Of a stretch of DNA of 64,000 nt, positions 7,420 to 15,170 are shown piece after piece. The stretch is from contig NZ_CP135921.1 in NCBI RefSeq assembly GCF_032397745.1, forward strand, positions 496,001 through 560,000, in the 5' to 3' direction. Origin of the DNA: Bradyrhizobium prioriisuperbiae (GTDB lineage: Bacteria > Pseudomonadota > Alphaproteobacteria > Rhizobiales > Xanthobacteraceae). Made by a program: the position numbers and the translations under genes. How positions within the stretch are numbered: the stretch's first letter is position 1; each line of letters begins with the position of its first letter. The notes under the pieces are model-generated. The model did no database searches. It saw nothing but the letters and a program-made list of their open reading frames with translations, and was not told the DNA's origin.

Positions 7420-8814
7420 ATGTCGCTGCAGCCGCGCATCGAACACGACGCCTTCGGCCCGGTCGAAATTCCTGTCGATCGCTATTGGGGGGCACAAACC
7501 CAGCGTGCGCTCGCCGTGTTCGACGTCGGCGAAGAGCGTTTCCCGGCCTGCCTGATCCATGCCTTCGGGCTGCAGAAAATCGCCGCCGTGCGCGCCAATC
7601 GCCGGCTCGGAACGCTTGACGCGCATCTTGCCGACGCCATCGAAGCCGCGGCAGCCGAGCTGCGTGCGGGACGGTTCGACGATCATTTCCCGCTGACGAT
7701 CTGGCAGACCGGCTCCGGCACCCAGACCAACATGAATGCGAATGAAGTGATCGCCAACCGCGCCAACGAGACGTTGGGACAGCCGCTTGGCACGCGGGCG
7801 CCGGTGCATCCGAACGATCACGTCAATCGTTCGCAATCGTCCAACGACAGCTTCCCGACAGTCATGCATCTCGCCACCGCCCTGGAATTGCAGGAACGGT
7901 TGCTGCCGGCGCTGGCGATATTGCAGGCCGAACTGGCGACCAAGGCGGAGGCCTTTGCCGACATCGTGAAAATCGGGCGTACCCATCTGATGGATGCGGT
8001 GCCGATGACCATCGGCCAGGCTTTCGATGCCTTTGCCCGCCAAATCCAGAATGGCATCGCACGGATCGAAGCGACATTACAGCGGCTCTGTTTGCTGCCG
8101 CAAGGCGGCACCGCGGTCGGCAGCGGCCTCAATGCGCCCGTCGGATTCGACGCTACCTTTTGCGAGGAAGTCAGCGCGCTTTGCGGGATCGCGTTCGAAC
8201 CCAATCCGAGCAAGTTCGAAGGCATGGCCGCGCACGATGCCCTGGTCGAGGTCTCCGCCGCGCTCAATGGGCTGGCGGTTTCGCTGATCAAGATCGCCAA
8301 TGATATCCGCCTGCTCGGCTCCGGCCCGCGCTGCGGCCTTGGTGAACTGATCATTCCAAACGATGGTCTGACCTCATCCATCATGCCGGGCAAGCGCAAC
8401 CCGACCATCGCCGAGGTGGTGGCGCAAGCAGCATTCCAGGTGATCGGCAATCACGCCACGGTGACGGCGGCGGCGGCCTCCGGCAATTTCGAGCTCAATG
8501 TCGCCAAGCCAGTGCTGATCTACAATGTGCTGCAGTCGATCCGTGTGCTCGCCGACAGCGTACGAATGTTCGCAAATCGGCTGGTGAAGGATCTCGATGT
8601 CGACCGCGAAAGATTAGCCAGCAATGTGGCGAACGCACTGCTGCTCGCGACCGCACTCAATCCAGTGTTGGGATACGACAAGGTGGCGCAGATTACATCC
8701 AGGGCCGTCGCTGACGGCACCACGCCGCGTGAAGCGGCGCTGGCCCTGGGTTTTCTAACCGGCGAACAGTACGACCAGCATGTTGATCCCTTGCGGATGG
8801 TCCGGCCGAACTGA
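7420..8814 (+). CDS. Class II fumarate hydratase (FumC-like)
   Basis: A 464-residue iron-independent fumarase interconverting fumarate and L-malate. Motifs are TGSGTQTNMNANEV, SSNDSFPT, GRTHLMDAVP (catalytic His at 189, like His188 of E. coli FumC) and the signature loop SSIMPGKRNP (Ser319/320). The loop is preceded by DGLT instead of the usual EPG, and has KRNP instead of KVNP, so it is a slightly divergent member; another hydro-lyase or ammonia-lyase activity cannot be excluded. It starts 9 bases after the symporter gene with GAGGT upstream, hence co-transcribed. It would turn lyase-derived fumarate into malate. Its 3' end meets the convergent MFS gene with only 2 bases between. Confidence 0.85.
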   Translation: MSLQPRIEHDAFGPVEIPVDRYWGAQTQRALAVFDVGEERFPACLIHAFGLQKIAAVRANRRLGTLDAHLADAIEAAAAELRAGRFDDHFPLTIWQTGSGTQTNMNANEVIANRANETLGQPLGTRAPVHPNDHVNRSQSSNDSFPTVMHLATALELQERLLPALAILQAELATKAEAFADIVKIGRTHLMDAVPMTIGQAFDAFARQIQNGIARIEATLQRLCLLPQGGTAVGSGLNAPVGFDATFCEEVSALCGIAFEPNPSKFEGMAAHDALVEVSAALNGLAVSLIKIANDIRLLGSGPRCGLGELIIPNDGLTSSIMPGKRNPTIAEVVAQAAFQVIGNHATVTAAAASGNFELNVAKPVLIYNVLQSIRVLADSVRMFANRLVKDLDVDRERLASNVANALLLATALNPVLGYDKVAQITSRAVADGTTPREAALALGFLTGEQYDQHVDPLRMVRPN

Positions 8815-8816
8815 AA

Positions 8817-10169
8817 TCAGGCCACCCGCGGAGCACCGACGATCACCGGCGCGGACGCGTTCATCTGTCCCTTCATTGTCCTGGCGTCGGCGACAAAGGT
8901 GCGTGCGGCCATGAACATCGCCGCCGCCGTCAGCAGCAGCGAGACAGGAATGGCATACATCGCATCGTGCAGGCCGATGGCTTTGAACTGTTCCGTCATC
9001 TCGTTGGCGCCACTCGCGACCATCGCAGCGACCGCGTAGCGGTCCGACAGCCAGCCGACCACCAGCGGACCGAACGCACCGCCCAGCAGGTACAGCGCGA
9101 TCAGAAACACCGCAATCGCGGTGGCACGCAGCCGGGGTTCGACGATGTCCTGCACCGCCGGGTAAATGCAGGTATGATAACAATATTGCGCGAGCCAGCC
9201 GATGCTGAAGAGCGCTGTGAACAGCCCAACCTCGGTGTGATCACGCATCAGCGCAAACCATGTGGCAAACGCCGAGATGAGCATCCCGAACGCGCCGAAC
9301 AGCAAGCGCCCTCGCTCGGACCGCTGATGTATCTTGTCCGCCAGCCAGCCGCCCCCGGTGAGGCCGATCAGGCCGGTGATGCCGACGATGATGCCGGTGG
9401 TGACGGCGGCCTGCTGTAGCGACAGGCCGTAATAACGCTGCAGCATCGGCACCATGAAGGTATTGGCGGCGTAGGCGGCAAAATTAGCGGCGATCCCGGA
9501 CAGGATGATCCACCACATGGTCGGGATCCGCAAAATCCTGCGGATCGGCTGGCTGATCGGCGCCTCCGAGATCCGGATCTCCTCGGCCGCTCCCCGGGCC
9601 GGCTCCTTGATGAAAAACACGAAGATCGCCAGCACGAGGCCGGGCACCATCGCAATGAAGAACGGTGCTCGCCATGACCCAAACGCGTTGACAATCGCCC
9701 CCGTGGTGAAGAACGCCAGGATGAGCCCGAGTGGCAGGCCAAGCATGAAGATACCGACGGCGCGCGATCGTTTCTCGGACGGGAAAAGATCGCCGATCAG
9801 GGCATTGGCGGCGGGTGCATAGCTCGCTTCTCCAACCCCGACACCGACCCGGATTGCCAGGAACGAGAGGAAACTCCACGCCAGGCCGGTGAGGCCGGTG
9901 AAGACGCTCCAGACCACGAAGCCCCATCCCATGATGGCTTTGCGTGATGCGGTATCGGCAAGCCGGCCGAGCGGTAGGCCGGCCACGGCATAGACCACCG
10001 TGAAGGCAACGGCGATGATGCCGATCTGGAAATCGCTGAGGCTCCATTCATGGCGAATCGGTTCGATGATAATCGCCGGGATCGCCCGATCGAAAAAATT
10101 GAAGAGGTTGGCGAGAAAGAGCAGAATCAAGACCCGCCAGGCATTGTCCGCCTGCTTGCCGCCTGCCAT
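8817..10169 (-). CDS. MFS transporter (spinster-like), paralogue 2 of a tandem pair
   Basis: A 450-residue, 12-helix major facilitator. The N-terminus LLFLANLFNFFDRAIPAI and the loop after TM2 (GLPLGRLADTASRK) are typical, with GVGVGEASYAPAANALIGD in TM4-5. The ATG at 10169 (MAGGKQADN...) lines up with the start of the neighbouring paralogue and follows GGGAG; the open frame extends further upstream. It is very similar along its whole length to the gene at 10210-11562 and lies 40 bases downstream of it on the same strand, so the two arose by tandem duplication and are probably co-transcribed. The family includes transporters for aromatic acids and hexuronates, but the substrate cannot be read from sequence. 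Confidence 0.85.
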   Translation of the reverse strand: MAGGKQADNAWRVLILLFLANLFNFFDRAIPAIIIEPIRHEWSLSDFQIGIIAVAFTVVYAVAGLPLGRLADTASRKAIMGWGFVVWSVFTGLTGLAWSFLSFLAIRVGVGVGEASYAPAANALIGDLFPSEKRSRAVGIFMLGLPLGLILAFFTTGAIVNAFGSWRAPFFIAMVPGLVLAIFVFFIKEPARGAAEEIRISEAPISQPIRRILRIPTMWWIILSGIAANFAAYAANTFMVPMLQRYYGLSLQQAAVTTGIIVGITGLIGLTGGGWLADKIHQRSERGRLLFGAFGMLISAFATWFALMRDHTEVGLFTALFSIGWLAQYCYHTCIYPAVQDIVEPRLRATAIAVFLIALYLLGGAFGPLVVGWLSDRYAVAAMVASGANEMTEQFKAIGLHDAMYAIPVSLLLTAAAMFMAARTFVADARTMKGQMNASAPVIVGAPRVA

Positions 10170-10209
10170 GCGCGTCGCTCCCGTTTTGGGCCGGATCGTA
10201 TCTGGTCGG

Positions 10210-11562
10210 TTATGCCGGGCGAGGCGCCCCCACAATGGCCGGAGCGCGTGCAATCATCCCCTGCTTCATCGCCCGGGCATCGGCAACGAAGGTGCGGGCG
10301 GCAAAGAACATGGCGATCGCCGTCAACAGCAGCGAGACCGGCACCACGAACATCGCATTGTGCAGACCGGCGGCCTTGAATTGTTCGGTCATCTGGGTCG
10401 CGCCGGCCGCGACCATAGCCGCGGATGCATAGTGATCCGACAACAATCCGACCACCAGAGGGCCGAATGCACCGCCCAGCAGATAGAACACGGCGAAGAA
10501 AACCGCCATCGCGGTGGCGCGCAGGCGCGGTTCGACGATGTCCTGAATCGCCGGATAGACGCAGGTGTAGTAGTTGTACTGCAGCAGCCAGCCGATGCTG
10601 AAGAGCGCGGTGAACAATCCGATCTGGGTGCTGCCGAGCGTGAGGGCATACCATGTCGCCAGCGCCGCGATCACGAGCCCCAACGCGCCGAACATCAGCC
10701 GGCCCTGCTCCGACTTTTGATGCATCTTGTCGGCAATCCAGCCGCCAAGGGTCAGGCCGATGAGGCCGGTCACGCCGACAATGATGCCTGTGGTGACCGC
10801 GGCCTGCTCCAATGGCAAGCCGAAGTAACGCTGCAGCATCGGCACCATGAAGGTGTTGGTGCCATAGGCCGCAAAGTTGGAGGCAATCCCGGCCAGGATG
10901 ATCCACCACATTGTCCGAATCCGCATCACCTTGCGGATCGGCTGATCGATCGGCGCCAGCGAGATCTGCGTCTCTTCGGCAGCGCCGCGCGCCGGCTCCT
11001 TGATAAGGAACATGAAGACCGCGAGAACAAGCCCCGGCACCATGGCGATGAAGAAAGGCGCGCGCCAGGAGCCGAAAGCCTTGACCATCGCGCCGACGGT
11101 GAAGAACGCCAGGATCAGTCCGAGGGGCAGACCGAGCATGAAGATGCCGATCGCGCGCGAACGCTTGCTGGACGGAAACAGATCGCCGATCAGGGCATTG
11201 GCGGCCGGCGCGTAACTCGCCTCGCCGATGCCGACACCGACACGCACCGCCAGAAACGACCAGAAGCTCCAGGCCAGACCATTGAGCCCGGTAAAGATGC
11301 TCCAGACCGCGAGCCCCCATCCCATGATGTTCTTGCGCGATGCGGAGTCCGCCAGCCGTCCGAGCGGCAGGCCGGCGATGGCATAAACCACCGTAAAAGC
11401 AACGGCGATGATCCCCAGCTGGAAATCACTGAGGCTCCATTCATGGCGGATCGGTTCGAGGAGAATCGCAGGGACCGTGCGGTCGAAGAAATTAAAAAGG
11501 TTGGCCAGAAAGAGCAGAATCAACACTCTCCAGGCATTCTCAGCCTGTTTGCCGTTGTCCAT
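10210..11562 (-). CDS. MFS transporter (spinster-like), paralogue 1 of a tandem pair
   Basis: A 450-residue, 12-helix major facilitator and the first gene of the pair. It carries the same diagnostic segments as its neighbour: FLANLFNFFDRTVPAILLEP, PLGRLADSASRK, GVGIGEASYAPAANALIGD, and the TM11-12 region FGPLVVGLLSDHYASAAM. Substitutions are scattered and no deletion is visible, so both copies look functional and may differ in substrate or affinity. A good minus-strand promoter (TTGACG-N16-TCTAAT) lies about 70-95 bases upstream. The nearby class II aldolase and Crp regulator may belong to the same catabolic function, but nothing in the sequence proves it. Confidence 0.85.
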   Translation of the reverse strand: MDNGKQAENAWRVLILLFLANLFNFFDRTVPAILLEPIRHEWSLSDFQLGIIAVAFTVVYAIAGLPLGRLADSASRKNIMGWGLAVWSIFTGLNGLAWSFWSFLAVRVGVGIGEASYAPAANALIGDLFPSSKRSRAIGIFMLGLPLGLILAFFTVGAMVKAFGSWRAPFFIAMVPGLVLAVFMFLIKEPARGAAEETQISLAPIDQPIRKVMRIRTMWWIILAGIASNFAAYGTNTFMVPMLQRYFGLPLEQAAVTTGIIVGVTGLIGLTLGGWIADKMHQKSEQGRLMFGALGLVIAALATWYALTLGSTQIGLFTALFSIGWLLQYNYYTCVYPAIQDIVEPRLRATAMAVFFAVFYLLGGAFGPLVVGLLSDHYASAAMVAAGATQMTEQFKAAGLHNAMFVVPVSLLLTAIAMFFAARTFVADARAMKQGMIARAPAIVGAPRPA

Positions 11563-11583
11563 GCGTTTTCCCCGTTTGAAACC

Positions 11584-11611
11584 GGCTGATTGTGCTCAGC
11601 CCATTTTTTTT
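11584..11611 (+). terminator. Rho-independent terminator facing the plus direction
   Basis: GGCTGA, a 6-base loop and TCAGCC are followed after two bases by eight T residues. Because the gene here (MFS, minus strand) begins at 11562, the structure would stop antisense transcription emerging from the MFS region. In the MFS mRNA leader it would be only a small hairpin. Confidence 0.4.
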
Positions 11612-11630
11612 GAAAATCGCAGATCAGGTC

Positions 11631-11658
11631 ATTAGAAACGATAATATGACGGCGTCAA
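11631..11658 (-). promoter_or_regulatory. Sigma-70-like promoter for the MFS pair
   Basis: On the minus strand TTGACG (11658-11653) and TCTAAT (11636-11631) are separated by 16 bases, each matching consensus at five of six positions. It lies 69 bases upstream of the ATG at 11562. Confidence 0.5.
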
Positions 11659-11773
11659 CGAAAGTCGGCCAAAACGACACGCGCAGCATGCGCCAACATG
11701 ACGCGTTTCGCGCGAACCGACGTTTCTTCCTTGGAAGTCTTGTCTTGAAATCTCGCTGCACAGCAGCATAACG

Positions 11774-11801
11774 GTGCGCGCCCATTGCTGCGGGCGCGCA
11801 C
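11774..11801 (-). terminator. Strong GC hairpin after the aldolase gene
   Basis: A perfect 10-bp stem (GTGCGCGCCC / GGGCGCGCAC) with an 8-base loop lies 13 bases beyond the aldolase stop codon. There is no T-run after it on the minus strand, so it may be a weak terminator or an mRNA 3'-end stabilizer. Confidence 0.4.
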
Positions 11802-11814
11802 GGCAGGCGGACAC

Positions 11815-12585
11815 TCAATCCCGGTAACCCGGGTTGACGCGGTCGAGCTTGCGCAGGATTGCCGGCCAGACCAGTTGGTTCGACAACGCAGCAAAGCCCT
11901 CCGATTTGCCGAGCGCGGCATTTTTCTCAATGACCGATTCCTCGGTCGGATGCTGGTTGCCGCCCTGCATCAGGGTCCGCACCTGCATGGTGCAGGCGCG
12001 CTCGAGATAGTACATGCGCGTGAAAGCCTCCGCGGCGGTGCGACCCACCGTCAACGTCCCGTGATTGTGCAGCAGCATCAGATTCTTGTTGCCGAGGTCC
12101 TGCTGGATACGCGGTCGTTCGTCATGATCAAGGGCGACGCCCTCATAGTCATGATAAGCCAGATCCGAAAGAACGATCTGAGCCGTCTGATTCAGCGGCA
12201 ACAGCCGGCTTTCCGCCGTCGACACCGCAGTGCCGTCGGGAGTGTGCAAATGGATCACACAACCGGCGTCCTCGCGGACTTCGTGCACCGCCGAGTGAAT
12301 GGTGAAGCCGGCGGGGTTGACCGGATAGGGAGATTTGCTGACAGGATTGCCGTCGAGGCCGATCTTGACCAGGCTGGATGCCGTGATCTCATCGAACATC
12401 ATGCCGTAGGGGTTGATCAGAAAGTGATGTTCCGGACCGGGGACGCGGGCGGAGATGTGGGTGAAAATGAGGTCGTCCCAGCCATATAAAGCCACCGCGC
12501 GATAGGCGGCGGCGAGATCGATGCGCACCGCGCGCTCGGCGTCGGACATCTCCGCAGTGTGGAGATTCTGGATCGCGGCAACCAT
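11815..12585 (-). CDS. Class II aldolase/adducin-family protein
   Basis: A 256-residue cytoplasmic protein of the zinc-dependent class II aldolase/adducin fold (L-fuculose-phosphate aldolase and relatives). Likely metal ligands are the histidines of VIHLHTPDG and LHNHGTLTVG; DLIFTHISARVPG and FLINPYGMMFDEI match the N-terminal phosphate/substrate region. The ATG at 12585 has a GGGAGA site in front. The adducin-like subgroup contains many members of unknown reaction, so sugar-phosphate cleavage is only one possibility; decarboxylases and hydroxy-acid enzymes also occur in the fold. It is divergently transcribed from the Crp-family gene at 12709, which may control it. Confidence 0.8.
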   Translation of the reverse strand: MVAAIQNLHTAEMSDAERAVRIDLAAAYRAVALYGWDDLIFTHISARVPGPEHHFLINPYGMMFDEITASSLVKIGLDGNPVSKSPYPVNPAGFTIHSAVHEVREDAGCVIHLHTPDGTAVSTAESRLLPLNQTAQIVLSDLAYHDYEGVALDHDERPRIQQDLGNKNLMLLHNHGTLTVGRTAAEAFTRMYYLERACTMQVRTLMQGGNQHPTEESVIEKNAALGKSEGFAALSNQLVWPAILRKLDRVNPGYRD

Positions 12586-12708
12586 CTGCTTTCTCCCTTT
12601 GTCTCTTTCGCCGCGGCATGCGGCGTTGGGGAAGACCGATAGTCGCCCTGGTCGGGAGAGACTGTCGCGTGGTTTACAATTGGGCGGGGGAACCGTAATT
12701 TTTCACCC

Positions 12709-13440
12709 ATGGACCGTCGGCGGATGGAAGAGGTGCTGATGCACGGCACGTGGTTCGGCGGCTTGCCTGAGCCACGACGCGCCGCGATCCTCGAGCGAGC
12801 CCGCTTGAAAGCCATCGGCGAAGGCGAAAGGCTGTATGCCATCGGGGATCCTCCGAACGGCCTGTTCGCGGTCCTCGAAGGTGGCGTGCGGCTGGCCAAC
12901 TACCCGAGCCCAGGTTTGGAGCGGCTCAACCTGATCGTCGGCCCCGGTGACTGGTTTGGCGAGATCTCTGTCCTCGATGGTGGACCACGTCCGCACGACG
13001 CGGTCGGCGCCGACACGTCCAAAATCCTTCATCTCTCGCTCGCCGCCATCGACGTGATTGCACAGAGCGATCCGTATTTCTATCGCGAGCTCGCATTGAT
13101 CGCCTGTCGCCATCAGCGGATGCAACTCGCGGCGATGGGCCGTATCGTGACGATGCGGCCGGAAGCATCACTGGCTTATGCGTTGCTGCATCTCGCCATC
13201 GCCGGGGACAAGCATGCGGCCAAGGATACCGAGCTCATCGCTCAGATCAGCCAGGAAAGTCTGGCGAGCATGGTCGGGGTTTCGCGGCAAACCCTCAGCC
13301 GGCTGCTGAAACGGCTCGAAGCCGCGAAGGTCATACGAGTGGGGTATTCCAGACTGACGATACGCGACCGCGATCGTCTTGTGGCGGAGGCCCAGCTCGA
13401 ACCGGACGAAGCACTCGCCATTCGCAAACCGTGGACTTGA
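12709..13440 (+). CDS. Crp/Fnr-family transcriptional regulator
   Basis: A 243-residue regulator with an N-terminal cyclic-nucleotide-binding-type beta-roll (about residues 20-130; EGERLYAIGDPPNGLFAVLE and GDWFGEISVLDGG are typical) and a C-terminal winged HTH (ISQESLASMVGVSRQTLSRL, about residues 180-200). There is no N-terminal cysteine cluster as in FNR, so oxygen sensing through an Fe-S cluster is unlikely. The effector is unknown: the phosphate-binding cassette reads GEISVLDGGPRPHDA, lacking the exact RTA of cAMP-responsive CRP. The start may be the ATG at 12709 or the one at 12724; neither has a strong ribosome site. It is divergent from the aldolase gene across a 123-base promoter region. 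Confidence 0.85.
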   Translation: MDRRRMEEVLMHGTWFGGLPEPRRAAILERARLKAIGEGERLYAIGDPPNGLFAVLEGGVRLANYPSPGLERLNLIVGPGDWFGEISVLDGGPRPHDAVGADTSKILHLSLAAIDVIAQSDPYFYRELALIACRHQRMQLAAMGRIVTMRPEASLAYALLHLAIAGDKHAAKDTELIAQISQESLASMVGVSRQTLSRLLKRLEAAKVIRVGYSRLTIRDRDRLVAEAQLEPDEALAIRKPWT

Positions 13441-13486
13441 AAGCGTCTCAGCTGCCCGCTGCGACACTATCGGTCATGCTGCTAAC

Positions 13487-13515
13487 AAAAATCCGCCGCG
13501 CGGAGCGCGACGGAT
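13487..13515 (-). terminator. Rho-independent terminator of the glycine-zipper gene
   Basis: Read on the minus strand: ATCCG-t-CGCGC, loop TCC, GCGCG-g-CGGAT, then TTTTGTT. It lies 24 bases after the stop of the minus-strand gene and also separates it from the convergent Crp gene. Confidence 0.7.
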
Positions 13516-13538
13516 TGGTGGTCGGTCCCGCAATTCGA

Positions 13539-13853
13539 TCAGTGGCGATGCCGCCGATAGTGACGGTGACGATAGCCGCGACGGTCAGGGATGCCGAGCA
13601 CGCCCTTGACGCCCCCGACCACGCCACCTACGCCCGCCCCGATCGCTCCGCCCACCACACCGCCGACGGGCCCGGCCGCGCGGTTGCCGCGGCGACTCCC
13701 CTCTTCAGCTCCGCCAACAATACCCTGGGCGTGGGCGACGTGAGGAAGCGCGAGCAACGCCAGCGCCGACAGGGCGGCGATCGCATGCAGTCTGATCAGC
13801 GATGGTCTGGTCACGGCAATCGCGCTTGCCTGCCGTCCGATGTCCCTCAACAT
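13539..13853 (-). CDS. Small exported glycine-zipper protein
   Basis: A 104-residue protein of unknown function. An N-terminal signal peptide (about residues 1-35, hydrophobic run HAIAALSALALLALP with a likely cut after AHA) precedes a glycine-zipper segment (GGVVGGAIGAGVGGVVGG) and a basic tail rich in His, Arg and Tyr (RRGYRHRHYRRHRH). The ATG at 13853 has an AGGAG site 7 bases upstream, which decides the start even though the frame stays open beyond it. Glycine zippers of this kind insert in or span membranes. The basic tail could bind metal, nucleotides or the lipopolysaccharide surface; this is speculation. It has its own terminator and is divergent from the L,D-transpeptidase gene. Confidence 0.75.
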   Translation of the reverse strand: MLRDIGRQASAIAVTRPSLIRLHAIAALSALALLALPHVAHAQGIVGGAEEGSRRGNRAAGPVGGVVGGAIGAGVGGVVGGVKGVLGIPDRRGYRHRHYRRHRH

Positions 13854-14178
13854 TCCAAGTCTCCTGGTCATTCTCGAAGACCCCACTAACGCAGCAGGGA
13901 ACCGAAGGTTGCGACGAGATATGACGAAAGCGTGAAGGTCGAGCCCAACGCCGCAGATCGGTAGTTTTCCGGACCATTTCGGGCCGTCGGCAGCTGCCCT
14001 CGGCAAGGGCGCCTTTTATGAACGGCCCCTCGTTTGGTTACCTTAACGTGAACCGATCGGAACGTGGTGGAACCAAATTCGGCTTTTATGCTTTAATACC
14101 GTTGGGCCGTGGAGGCAGGCCGGCTCGACATACGAGCGCCAAGGCCTTAGCGCCAAGTCCTTGGAGGCGAGTACCAGT
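13854..14178. other. Divergent intergenic region (325 bases)
   Basis: It separates two envelope genes, the glycine-zipper protein (leftward) and the L,D-transpeptidase (rightward). Ribosome sites are visible at both ends (AGGAG complement at 13861-13865; GGAGGCG at 14163-14169). GGAAC occurs at 14058-14062 and 14068-14072, but without a matching downstream box. I found no confident promoter, RNA gene or open reading frame. Confidence 0.5.
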
Positions 14179-14958
14179 ATGAGTGCGCATCACACCATGA
14201 CATCGTCCGTTGTTCGCCACCTTCTATCCCTCACCGTTGCCGGCTCGGCCATCATTTTCGCAAGCGGCACGGCGCAGGCCGCGGTCCAGATCACGATCGA
14301 CAAAGACAGCCAGCAGATGACCGTTGCTGTCGACGGCGTCGAGCAGTACACATGGCCGGTCTCAAGCGGTGTCCCCGCGCACGAGACACCGAACGGCACC
14401 TTCCGCGCCTTCCGCATGGAAGCCGACCACTACTCGAAAGAGTGGGACGACGCGCCGATGCCGCACTCGATCTTTTTCACCAAGGTCGGCCATGCCATCC
14501 ACGGCACCGACTCGGTGGGCAAGCTCGGCGCGCCGGCCTCCCATGGCTGCGTGCGGCTCTCGCGCGAAAACGCCGCGACACTCTACGCGCTGGTGGAGAG
14601 GGAAGGCGTGCTCAAGACCACCGTGACACTGACCGGCTCATCCCAGGTGGCGCTGGCACGCCGCGGTCGCGGCAAGACCAACGTTGCACGTGGCGACGCG
14701 GCGGGCGATCCCGTCCAGATCACTCCCCGCAATGCCCGTGCCGCGGCGCGCGGACTGGATGATTCCGGCGAGGTCTATGTCGATCAGTACGGCCGCCCCG
14801 TCGCGGCCAACCGCGGCCTAGGTTATGCCACCGATCAATACGGCCGGCGCGTTTACCAGGGACGCCCGCAATACGATCCGCGCTACGAGGCCGACGCCTA
14901 CTCACAACAGTACGGGCGCCCCTATCAGCCGCGCGGCCTGTTCTTCAACCAGTACTGA
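14179..14958 (+). CDS. L,D-transpeptidase (YkuD domain), exported
   Basis: A 259-residue periplasmic peptidoglycan enzyme that makes 3-3 crosslinks or anchors proteins. A signal peptide ends near AQA (about residue 34). The YkuD domain begins at VQITIDKDSQQMTV, and the catalytic motif is IHGTDSVGKLG...SHGCVRL with His108 and nucleophile Cys124. The C-terminal 90 residues are low-complexity with three imperfect repeats of the type (D/Q)QYGR(P/R)(V/Y), and end in FFNQY; they may bind the cell wall or partner proteins. The ATG at 14179 is preceded by GGAGGCG; a TTG at 14161 is a less likely start. A strong terminator follows, so the gene is probably monocistronic. Confidence 0.9.
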   Translation: MSAHHTMTSSVVRHLLSLTVAGSAIIFASGTAQAAVQITIDKDSQQMTVAVDGVEQYTWPVSSGVPAHETPNGTFRAFRMEADHYSKEWDDAPMPHSIFFTKVGHAIHGTDSVGKLGAPASHGCVRLSRENAATLYALVEREGVLKTTVTLTGSSQVALARRGRGKTNVARGDAAGDPVQITPRNARAAARGLDDSGEVYVDQYGRPVAANRGLGYATDQYGRRVYQGRPQYDPRYEADAYSQQYGRPYQPRGLFFNQY

Positions 14959-14975
14959 CACGCCGTAACAGCCGG

Positions 14976-15020
14976 TGGCCGGATCGAAGGCGCCCAGCGC
15001 CTGATCCGGCCATTTTGCTT
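14976..15020 (+). terminator. Strong rho-independent terminator
   Basis: A long hairpin (TGGCCGGATC ... GATCCGGCCA, with an inner AGGCGC/GCGCCT stem) is followed by TTTTGCTTT. It ends the L,D-transpeptidase transcript 18 bases after its stop codon. Confidence 0.85.
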
Positions 15021-15170
15021 TGATCGCATGATGCCGCGGGCGACGTTCAGACGTCACAGAACCATGACATGCATGGCCGTCCTGCCGGCGCTGCGATATT
15101 GACGAAACATCCCGAAATATGCGCTTTAGTCTGATACCGCGGGGAAAGCGGCTGAAGACCACGGGACCAC

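Noticed and set aside
14058..14110. EcfG-type promoter for the L,D-transpeptidase gene
   Set aside because: GGAAC occurs twice, but the nearest CGTT is 26 bases after the second copy, outside the allowed spacer.
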